Positions 1 through 5,762 of a DNA stretch of 6,460 bases are shown here, one piece after another. The notes beneath the pieces are model-generated. The model ran no database searches and was not told the DNA's origin. It saw nothing but the letters and a program-made list of their open reading frames with translations. The first letter of the stretch is position 1; every line of letters begins with the position of its first letter. The position numbers and the translations under genes were made by a program. This DNA comes from Bacteroidales bacterium (GTDB lineage Bacteria > Bacteroidota > Bacteroidia > Bacteroidales > P3): positions 1 through 6,460 of the forward strand of contig JAGCLI010000093.1 in the NCBI GenBank assembly GCA_017647065.1. Direction: 5' to 3'.

Positions 1-3
1 ATT

Positions 4-915
4 ATGAAAAATAGAGTTTTATTTCTATCAATGTTGTTTCTTCTTTTGTCTGTAAGTTTCAGTGAGAATCTTTCAGCACAAAGAAGAAACAAAGCACCAT
101 TGATAAGATTAGGATTAAGAGCAGGGTTTAATATGAGCGACCTTACCTCTGCAAAAGGATTAGATATTTACAATGGTTTAGCCTATTTTGATGAACAATT
201 AAATCATATAGGTTTTACCGATACTAAACCATTTAAGTTTGGCTTTAATGCCGGATTTGCTGCACAAGCTCAACTAAATGAATACTTCTTTTTGCAAGCA
301 AATCTCTTATACACAACAAAAGGATATAGGTTAAATACGCAAAATGTTGAAATAGATGCAAAGGCGGATTATCTTCAAATTCCTATTGACTTTATGTACA
401 AGTATGAATTGAATGATGATTGGCGTCTTGTTGCTTCTTTGGGAGCATTTTTTGGCGTAGGCTTATATGGATTTACGGATTTTGAGGATCATTATGGAGA
501 AAAGGATTCTCCAAGAACTCAACACGAGCCAATAAGAGAGCCTTTTAGAAATGATGAAACGGGAGTGCATCGTTTAATTTGCTTTGATCCAACCGTGCAT
601 GGTGCAACCTATTGGAAGGATCGCGATGATACTTTTGCAAGTGATGGAACTTGGCAAGTAGATGGAGGTTTACAAATAGGATTAGGCTTTGAATGGAAAA
701 GTTTACAATTCCTTGTGCAATACCAATATAGCATTACTCCGTTCTATGATTATAATAAGAAGTTTACCGAAAGATATGAGGCAAAGAATATAGAAAATGT
801 ATCAACATCTTTTGAATATTTTAATATATCTGTGCCATCTTCTCCTCGCCAACAACTAATTACATTCAGCGTTTCTTACTTTTTTGATAATTGGAATCAC
901 GGAATACGTTGGTAA
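4..915 (+). CDS. Exported outer-membrane beta-barrel protein, PorT-like
   Basis: This 303-residue protein probably forms a beta-barrel in the outer membrane; its specific job is unknown. Residues 1-26 are a Sec signal peptide: basic start (MKNR), a Leu/Phe-rich core and a likely cut after SAQ (24-26), a common Bacteroidetes ending. The mature part resembles the PorT / OMP_b-brl_2 type: an opening strand LGLRAGFN (36-43), alternating strands GFNAGFAAQAQL (80-91) and FFLQANLLYTTKGYR (95-109), the ADYLQIPIDFMYKY strand (121-134), a Gly-rich strand (144-156), then GGLQIGLGFEW (221-231) and a last strand LITFSVSYFF (285-294). The protein ends in Trp. A long charged stretch at about 157-217 interrupts the barrel and should be an outside loop. 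PorT itself serves type IX secretion, but most relatives are uncharacterised, so I do not claim that role. The start has only 3 nt before it in the window, so its promoter is not visible. The next gene follows after 9 nt. Confidence 0.78.
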   Translation: MKNRVLFLSMLFLLLSVSFSENLSAQRRNKAPLIRLGLRAGFNMSDLTSAKGLDIYNGLAYFDEQLNHIGFTDTKPFKFGFNAGFAAQAQLNEYFFLQANLLYTTKGYRLNTQNVEIDAKADYLQIPIDFMYKYELNDDWRLVASLGAFFGVGLYGFTDFEDHYGEKDSPRTQHEPIREPFRNDETGVHRLICFDPTVHGATYWKDRDDTFASDGTWQVDGGLQIGLGFEWKSLQFLVQYQYSITPFYDYNKKFTERYEAKNIENVSTSFEYFNISVPSSPRQQLITFSVSYFFDNWNHGIRW

Positions 916-924
916 AAATTTAGT

Positions 925-1497
925 ATGAGAAAACTAATTCTAATTTTTTTATTTTTTTCATTTAGCTTTGTTGCCTATTGTCAGGAATCAAGTCCTGACA
1001 AAGGCAATGTAAGTTTGTCATATTCGGCCTCTATTGGAGATAACTTCCTTGCAAATAGAATGGGTGTTGGTTATGGACAATGGCTTAATGATAAAGTAGG
1101 GGTAAGACTTGGGATTTCTTCAACGGATTTTGCATTTAAATGTCCTTTTGAAAAAATAGAGGATAAGGCTCCTTATTCTGCAAAAGGAAAACAAATCTCT
1201 CTCAATGCTGCTCTTGATTACAAAGCTTCGGATAAACTATTGCTAAGTTTTTCGGCTTATGTTAGTAGTATGAATGCTTTTTCTATCAATGGAAATGTTG
1301 GAAATATGGATATGTATTACACAAGAGCTTTCAATGCTTCAATGCGTTATATGTTTAATGAAAAGTCTTTTATAGATATATCTTTGACATTGGTTGATTC
1401 AAACAATCCTTTCTTGTATTGTAACCCTTATTTGCCTTATTATAGTCGTTATAATAGTTTAGGATTTAACGAATTTACTTCTTTCTTGCTACCATAA
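925..1497 (+). CDS. Small exported protein, probable outer-membrane beta-barrel, function unknown
   Basis: I do not recognise this 190-residue protein as a named family. Residues 1-20 form a clear signal peptide: MRK, then a core of Leu, Ile, Phe and Ser, ending AYCQ. Cleavage after Gln20 by signal peptidase I fits best; Cys19 could suggest a lipoprotein, but Tyr at the -1 position is a poor lipobox. The rest has amphipathic alternating segments typical of short barrel strands, such as NVSLSYSASIG (28-38), a GVRLGIS segment, an LSLNAALDY-like segment around residues 90-100, LLLSFSAYVSS, and ASMRYMF then FIDISLTLV near the end. The C-terminus is rich in Tyr, Asn and Pro and finishes in LLP rather than the usual aromatic residue of outer-membrane barrels. 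It lies 9 nt after another barrel gene on the same strand, so both are probably co-transcribed and may act in the same envelope process. Its last 23 bp overlap the end of the opposite-strand methyltransferase gene. Confidence 0.62.
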   Translation: MRKLILIFLFFSFSFVAYCQESSPDKGNVSLSYSASIGDNFLANRMGVGYGQWLNDKVGVRLGISSTDFAFKCPFEKIEDKAPYSAKGKQISLNAALDYKASDKLLLSFSAYVSSMNAFSINGNVGNMDMYYTRAFNASMRYMFNEKSFIDISLTLVDSNNPFLYCNPYLPYYSRYNSLGFNEFTSFLLP

Positions 1498-2131
1498 GAC
1501 CATCTCTTATTGGTATTATAAGATTATCTAAGCGTTCATCTTCGGTTACCATTTTATTAAAATTCATCAAAGCCTTAGTTTCTTTGTCGCTATCTTTTAC
1601 ATCCAAAACTACTTTTCCATACCAAAGAATATTATCCGCAATCATAATTCCTCCACTATTTAATCTTTCTACGCATTTGTTGAAATAAAGGGGATAACTC
1701 GCTTTGTCGGCATCAATAAATATTAAATCAAAATTACCCTCTATTGAATCAATTACCTCAATAGCGTTTCCAATGTGGAGCTTTATTTTGTTTTCAAGAT
1801 TAAATTTTGCAATAGTCTCTTCAATAAAATCTTTTAAACTTTCATCTCTTTCAATCGTATGAACAACACCTTCTTTTTCCAATCCCTCCGCAAGACAAAT
1901 TGTGGCATAAGAGGTAAATGTGCCTAATTCAAGAACATTTTTAGGCTTTACAAGCAAGGAAATGATTTTTAAGAATGTGCCTTGCCAATTTCCACTAATC
2001 ATATTTGGTCTTAAAAACTTAATATGGGTTTGTCTATCGATGTATCGCAAACGTTCATCTTCTTTTGAACAAAATTCTTGACAATAATCCTCAATTCTTT
2101 TATCAATTAAAGGGTAGATTTGCTTTTCCAT
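1475..2131 (-). CDS. SAM-dependent O-methyltransferase, COMT/TrmR family
   Basis: This 218-residue cytoplasmic enzyme transfers a methyl group from S-adenosylmethionine to a hydroxyl group, using a divalent metal; the acceptor is unknown. It shows the family-3 O-methyltransferase pattern. The SAM-binding motif I is VLELGTFTSYAT (66-77), with an acidic residue after strand 2 (E94 in TIERD). FDLIFIDADK (134-143) carries the first metal ligand D140 and a Lys (K143) matching the catalytic Lys of catechol O-methyltransferase. ADN (165-167) carries ligands D166 and N167. IIPIRDGLMVARKK closes the fold. Length is normal for the family and all key residues are present. The ATG start sits 1 nt after the stop of the OmpA-family gene, so it is probably translationally coupled as the last gene of the unit with cca and miaA. 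The family includes small-molecule catechol/caffeoyl-CoA-type enzymes and bacterial TrmR, which methylates 5-hydroxyuridine at tRNA position 34; the WYG after ADNIL looks more like the former. Confidence 0.92.
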   Translation of the reverse strand: MEKQIYPLIDKRIEDYCQEFCSKEDERLRYIDRQTHIKFLRPNMISGNWQGTFLKIISLLVKPKNVLELGTFTSYATICLAEGLEKEGVVHTIERDESLKDFIEETIAKFNLENKIKLHIGNAIEVIDSIEGNFDLIFIDADKASYPLYFNKCVERLNSGGIMIADNILWYGKVVLDVKDSDKETKALMNFNKMVTEDERLDNLIIPIRDGLMVARKK

Positions 2132-2132
2132 A

Positions 2133-3305
2133 CTACATTGAAATTATTTTAAATTCAACTCTTCTATTCTTTGCACGTCCCTCATCCGTTGAATTATCCG
2201 CAATCGGTTGTTTTGCTCCAAATCCTTTGTGAGTTAAACGTTTTTCACTAATGCCTTTTTCAACTAAATAATTGAAAACTGCTTCTGCTCTTTGTTTTGA
2301 AAGTTTTAAATTATATTTATCACTACCTTTACTATCGGTATGTCCCGAAAGTTCTATTGTCATATTAGGATATTCCTCTAATATATTTATCAATTTGTGT
2401 AATTCAACAAAACTTTGAGGTAAAAGTACGCTTTTATCAAAGTCAAAGAAAATATTTTCTAAAATAATTACTTGTCCAACCTCATATTTTGGTTTGTTTT
2501 TTTGAGTAGTTATTGTGATGTTTTCTTGTTTTATAATTTTCTTTTCGTTACAAGTCAAACAATAAAGTTCAACATCATCAATATAGTAATAGGCTCCGGG
2601 AAGAATTTGCTTTAAATATTTTGGAAAAAGTAGATTGCTTTGTTCCTCTGGGTAGAAATTACCAATTGTAAGAAACTTTTCGCCACCTTTTGCAATGAAT
2701 TCTCCTTCTATTTTTTGCCATTTTTCGGTATCTAACAAAGGTTTATCAAAAGGATTCACAACTTGGGGTTTGAAAATCTTGGCGATTTCTTGCTTAATGC
2801 CATTTGTGTGTTTTGTTTTTGTGTTATTGGTAAACAATTCCCTTGTATTATCGGTTATTCTTTCATTTGTAAACAAACCACCTAAGGTTGCAACCGCCCC
2901 GGTTGAATATTCCGAAAGGCTAACCCAAAAACTAAATTTATATTTTTCTCCCGCTTGAAGAGCTTCTTTAAGTTCGGTTTGAATATATTCACGATACGAT
3001 GTTTTTGAAGTGTAGATTCCTACCATTGCCTCACCCGTTTTTGCATATTGATAACCAAGTTTATTCTTTGGCATTTGACATTGCTTTCCTCCACAAGGGT
3101 GATAATAATCGGAAGAGCCACCTGTGGGTTGCCACCAAGCCTCTACTTCCATCATTTGTCCGTATGGTTCAATTTTTTGAGGACAATAAAGATGATCCTC
3201 AAAAGAAGAATTATAAATTAAGTTTTTTTTCTTTACCTCTTCTTGTCCTACAAGGTTATTTGTAAAGCAAAAAAATAGTAATATGGGTATTATAAGTCTA
3301 AACAT
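2133..3305 (-). CDS. Exported OmpA-family protein with N-terminal SFE-type domain
   Basis: This 390-residue envelope protein probably ties an N-terminal surface or periplasmic domain to peptidoglycan. Residues 1-21 are a signal peptide ending VGQ. Residues about 28-250 form a domain common in Bacteroidetes exported proteins, opening with LIYNSSFED (29-37), with WWQPT (57-61) and ending YYYIDDVELYC (239-249). That pattern suggests a galactose-binding-like beta-sandwich, an inference from motif shape. The OmpA domain spans about 280-388: IFFDFDKS (285-292), GHTDSKG (321-327), LSKQRAEAV (335-343), GFGAKQP (361-367) and GRAKNRRVEF (376-385). D324 and R339, the pair that grips diaminopimelate in other OmpA domains, are both present and 15 residues apart. 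The mature protein has five Cys (41, 71, 76, 249, 252). I chose the ATG at 3305 over a TTG two codons upstream because it directly precedes the signal peptide. Its first 16 nt overlap the end of miaA, and its stop lies 1 nt before the methyltransferase start. Confidence 0.92.
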   Translation of the reverse strand: MFRLIIPILLFFCFTNNLVGQEEVKKKNLIYNSSFEDHLYCPQKIEPYGQMMEVEAWWQPTGGSSDYYHPCGGKQCQMPKNKLGYQYAKTGEAMVGIYTSKTSYREYIQTELKEALQAGEKYKFSFWVSLSEYSTGAVATLGGLFTNERITDNTRELFTNNTKTKHTNGIKQEIAKIFKPQVVNPFDKPLLDTEKWQKIEGEFIAKGGEKFLTIGNFYPEEQSNLLFPKYLKQILPGAYYYIDDVELYCLTCNEKKIIKQENITITTQKNKPKYEVGQVIILENIFFDFDKSVLLPQSFVELHKLINILEEYPNMTIELSGHTDSKGSDKYNLKLSKQRAEAVFNYLVEKGISEKRLTHKGFGAKQPIADNSTDEGRAKNRRVEFKIISM

Positions 3306-4183
3306 TTCCAATCAATTTTATTTTCGGCACAAAGCCAAGTTGTATTTTTGTCTTTCTTAAACCAAGTCATTTGCCTTTTAGCATATTGTCTTGTATTGAT
3401 TTTTATATTCTCAATAGCCGTAGGTAAATCAACCTTTCCATCGAAATATTCAAATAATTCCTTGTAGCCAACGGTTTGTAGGGCTTGTAAATTCCTAAAA
3501 GGGCAAACGCTTTTTGCCTCCTCAATCAATCCCTCTTCAATCATAATATCAACCCTTTTATAAATTCTTTCCAAAAGATTTTCTCTACTTCGTTCAAGAC
3601 CTAATTTTATTATTTCAAAATCACGTTTTTTCTTTTCTCCGGAGCGAAAAGAAGTGAAGGTTTTGCCCGTTTGACGACAAATCTCTAAGGCACGAATAAG
3701 TCTTATATGATTTTGTTTATCTACAATTTCCCAATATTCGGGATCTTTTTGCTTTAATTCTTCTTGAAGAGGTAAAATACCTTGCGTAGAGAATGTTTGG
3801 TTTAATTCCTCTCTTATTTTAATATCAACATCGGGCATATTATCTACCCCATAACAAAGGGCATTAACATAAAGTCCACTTCCACCCGTTAGAATGGCAT
3901 AATCGTTTTGGCAAAAGATTCTTTCTAATTCTCTAAGTGCATCTTGCTCAAAATCTGCTATATTATATTTTTGATGAATCGAAATATGGCCAATCAAATT
4001 ATGCTTTGCCATAGAGAGTTCCAAAGAAGAAGGCGTTGCAACTCCTATATTCAATTCCTTATAGAATTGACGTGAATCGGCGGAAACAATTTCGGTATTA
4101 AGAAAATTAGCCAATTCTATACTTAAATTTGTTTTACCTACCGCCGTAGGGCCGATTAAAACAATTAATTTTTTTTTGCTCAT
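3290..4183 (-). CDS. miaA: tRNA dimethylallyltransferase MiaA
   Basis: MiaA attaches the dimethylallyl group of DMAPP to N6 of adenosine 37 in tRNAs that read codons starting with U, giving i6A37, which steadies codon pairing. The 297-residue length is typical. Residues show the full family signature: P-loop GPTAVGKT (11-18), the DSRQFYKELNIGVATPS segment (36-52, with the conserved D36 and R38), HNLIGHIS (61-68), TGGSGLY (99-105, with the conserved active-site Thr), QTVGYKE (236-242) and NTRQYAKRQMTWF (263-275). The ATG start overlaps the stop of cca in an ATGA tetranucleotide, implying translational coupling and the same transcript. The 3' end overlaps the start of the downstream OmpA-family gene by 16 nt. 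Codons 3-5 are all AAA, giving a run of nine A near the start. No missing motif or sign of decay. Identification is very secure. Confidence 0.98.
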   Translation of the reverse strand: MSKKKLIVLIGPTAVGKTNLSIELANFLNTEIVSADSRQFYKELNIGVATPSSLELSMAKHNLIGHISIHQKYNIADFEQDALRELERIFCQNDYAILTGGSGLYVNALCYGVDNMPDVDIKIREELNQTFSTQGILPLQEELKQKDPEYWEIVDKQNHIRLIRALEICRQTGKTFTSFRSGEKKKRDFEIIKLGLERSRENLLERIYKRVDIMIEEGLIEEAKSVCPFRNLQALQTVGYKELFEYFDGKVDLPTAIENIKINTRQYAKRQMTWFKKDKNTTWLCAENKIDWKCLDL

Positions 4184-5610
4184 TTCTTTTTTAAACCTAA
4201 TTTTTCGGCCTCAATAAAAAGCAAATTCAAAGCCGCCTCTCTTTCGTTTGGAATAACACCATCTAAAATAGCATCTTTGATAATAGTTTTTAAAATGCCA
4301 ATTTCTCTACAAGGACTTAAAGAAAAAATCTCCATAATCTCTTCTCCATTAACAGGGGGTTGAAAGTTTCTAATTTTATCCTTTTCTTCAATCTCAATAA
4401 GCTTTTGTTTAACAATTTCAAAGTTTTGCATATATTGCTTAACCTTATTGATGTTTTTAGAAGTTACATCGGCTTGACAAAGATGCATTAAATCATCAAT
4501 ATCTTCCCCCGCATCAAACAAAAGACGCCTTACAGCAGAATCGGTAACAATATTTTCGGCTAAAATAATAGGTCGTAAATGCAAAGAAACCAACTTCTCA
4601 ACATACTTCATCTTTTCATTCAAAGGAAGTTTCAAACGTCTAAAAATATTTTTCACCATTCTACTTCCTTTGATTTCGTGACCATGAAACGAAAAGCCGG
4701 TCTTTTCATCAAAACGTTTGCAATAAGGTTTTCCTATATCGTGCAAAAGAGCAGTCCAACGCAAGAAAAGATTATCGGTTTTTTTAGAAATATTTTCCAA
4801 AACCTCTAATGTATGCTTAAAATTGTCTTTATGGGATTTTTCTCCGACTGATTCCGTGCCTTTAAGCTTTACAAGTTCGGGAATAATCCTTTCCAACAAT
4901 CCACATCTCTCCATTAAACGAAACGCCATTGAAGGATGGGAGGAAAGAATCATTTTATTTATTTCCTCAATATTTCTTTCCATTGACACAATCTCAATCC
5001 TATAAGCATTACGCTTTATTGCCTCAAAAGTATCGGGGTGAATAGAAAAATCTAAACGACTTGCAAATCTAATAGCCCTAAGCATTCTAAGAGGATCGTC
5101 CGAAAAAGTAATATCGGGATCAAGAGGTGTTTGAATTATTTGATTTTTAATATCATTTATACCATTAAAAGGATCAAGCAATTTACCATAATTCTTTTCA
5201 TTAAGGCAAATAGCCATAGCGTTAATAGTGAAATCTCTTCTATTTTGGTCATCTTCCAAAGTTCCATCCTCAACAATAGGTTTGCGAGAATCTCTATTGT
5301 AACTTTCTTTTCTTGCACCAACAAACTCAATTTGCCAAACCTCTTGGCCATCTTTATAATTAAGCATAGCAGTGCCGAAATTTCTAAACACACTCACCTT
5401 AGAGGTCTTGCTACCCAACATTTCGTGTAATTTATTGGCCAATTTAATTCCACTACCAATAGTTACAACATCAATATCCTTGCAAGGACGATTCATTATT
5501 GCGTCTCTAACATAACCACCTACAACATAGGTCTCTAAACCCAAAGAATCGGCGGCTTGTTGCAAGAGTTTAAATACAGGAAACCTTAGTTTTTCTTCTA
5601 AATTCAACAT
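4180..5610 (-). CDS. cca: CCA tRNA nucleotidyltransferase with HD domain
   Basis: This 476-residue cytoplasmic enzyme most likely builds or repairs the 3' CCA end of tRNAs from CTP and ATP. It belongs to the class II nucleotidyltransferase / poly(A) polymerase family. Head domain: GGYVRD (31-36), catalytic DID (45-47) and RRDFTINAMA (124-133). The DDPLRMLRAIRF stretch (171-182) matches the motif whose Asp and Arg (D172, R175) pair with the incoming base; its first residue is Asp where many relatives have Glu. An HD domain follows, with H266, H290-D291 and H311 as likely metal ligands. A helical tail completes the usual length for Bacteroidetes homologues. Poly(A) polymerase or an A-only adding enzyme are the alternatives, but the motif set and partner miaA favour CCA addition. 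I chose the ATG at 5610: a TTG three codons upstream is also open, but homologues begin near this ATG as I recall them, and the TTG lies inside a possible promoter box. It is the first gene of the leftward unit. Confidence 0.93.
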   Translation of the reverse strand: MLNLEEKLRFPVFKLLQQAADSLGLETYVVGGYVRDAIMNRPCKDIDVVTIGSGIKLANKLHEMLGSKTSKVSVFRNFGTAMLNYKDGQEVWQIEFVGARKESYNRDSRKPIVEDGTLEDDQNRRDFTINAMAICLNEKNYGKLLDPFNGINDIKNQIIQTPLDPDITFSDDPLRMLRAIRFASRLDFSIHPDTFEAIKRNAYRIEIVSMERNIEEINKMILSSHPSMAFRLMERCGLLERIIPELVKLKGTESVGEKSHKDNFKHTLEVLENISKKTDNLFLRWTALLHDIGKPYCKRFDEKTGFSFHGHEIKGSRMVKNIFRRLKLPLNEKMKYVEKLVSLHLRPIILAENIVTDSAVRRLLFDAGEDIDDLMHLCQADVTSKNINKVKQYMQNFEIVKQKLIEIEEKDKIRNFQPPVNGEEIMEIFSLSPCREIGILKTIIKDAILDGVIPNEREAALNLLFIEAEKLGLKKK

Positions 5611-5616
5611 ATTCTG

Positions 5617-5650
5617 CAAAAATACGCAAAAACTTCAATTTAGAAACAAA
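5617..5650 (-). promoter_or_regulatory. Candidate Bacteroidetes-type promoter for the cca-miaA operon
   Basis: Read on the minus strand, TTTG at 5650-5647 and TATTTTTG (fits TAnnTTTG) at 5624-5617 match the -33 and -7 boxes of the Bacteroidetes primary sigma factor. The spacer is 22 nt, a little longer than the usual 19-20 or so. The -7 box ends only 6 nt before the ATG of cca, so transcription would begin at or almost at the start codon, giving a leaderless or nearly leaderless message. Such boxes arise often by chance in AT-rich DNA, so this is a moderate call. Confidence 0.4.
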
Positions 5651-5695
5651 ATGATAGAGAAAACTGTTTCTTTTATAAAATTTTTTAAAAAAATG

Positions 5696-5726
5696 TTTGT
5701 TTAGTAAAAAACGTTTATTATATTTG
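5696..5726 (+). promoter_or_regulatory. Bacteroidetes-type promoter for rocD
   Basis: TTTG at 5696-5699 and TATATTTG (perfect TAnnTTTG) at 5719-5726 are separated by 19 nt, matching the -33/-7 consensus of the Bacteroidetes primary sigma factor. The A/T tracts directly upstream resemble an UP element. Transcription should begin around 5731-5733, giving a leader of about 30 nt. That leader is nearly all A and T and has no Shine-Dalgarno motif, as is usual in this phylum. Confidence 0.8.
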
Positions 5727-5762
5727 CAAAATCATTAAAATAATAATTAAAACCTTAAAGCT

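Larger units (their letters stand above)
5611..5762. other. Divergent intergenic region between cca and rocD
   Basis: This 152-bp AT-rich spacer separates the leftward cca operon from rightward rocD and must hold the start signals of both. It contains the two promoter candidates and, between them, a run of alternating T and A tracts (about 5671-5694, TTTTATAAAA followed by T6 and A7). That stretch could bend the DNA or act as an upstream element for the rocD promoter, which starts just after it. I see no inverted repeat strong enough to call an operator and no riboswitch or leader peptide; an arginine-type operator cannot be recognised by eye. Confidence 0.7.

Noticed and set aside
4..915. 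Calling the first gene porT and inferring type IX secretion
   Set aside because: Only the general barrel type matches; it includes many proteins unrelated to secretion and no other secretion gene is in the window.
925..984. Lipoprotein signal for the small barrel protein (Cys19)
   Set aside because: The residue before Cys is Tyr rather than Gly, Ala or Ser, and a cut after Gln20 fits Bacteroidetes signal peptidase I sites better.
1505..1523. Hairpin TCTTAT / ATAAGA with a 7-nt loop as a terminator between the convergent genes
   Set aside because: The stem is 6 bp, almost all A-T, lies inside the methyltransferase coding region and has no following T run.
2695..3265. Plus-strand open frames opposite the OmpA-family gene
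   Set aside because: They are antisense to a well-supported gene, resemble no family I know and arise from AT-rich codon use.
3306..3311. TTG start two codons upstream for the OmpA-family gene
   Set aside because: The ATG at 3305 gives a standard signal peptide directly; the extension adds an acidic residue before the basic N-terminus.
4579..5430. Several plus-strand open frames and one out-of-frame minus-strand frame within cca
   Set aside because: All lie inside a gene with complete motifs; their translations are low-complexity Ile/Phe/Ser-rich or a shifted copy of the real frame.
5611..5619. TTG start for cca three codons upstream of the ATG
   Set aside because: The TTG lies within the candidate -7 box, an ATG is available, and the ATG start matches the usual distance to the first conserved block as I recall it from homologues.
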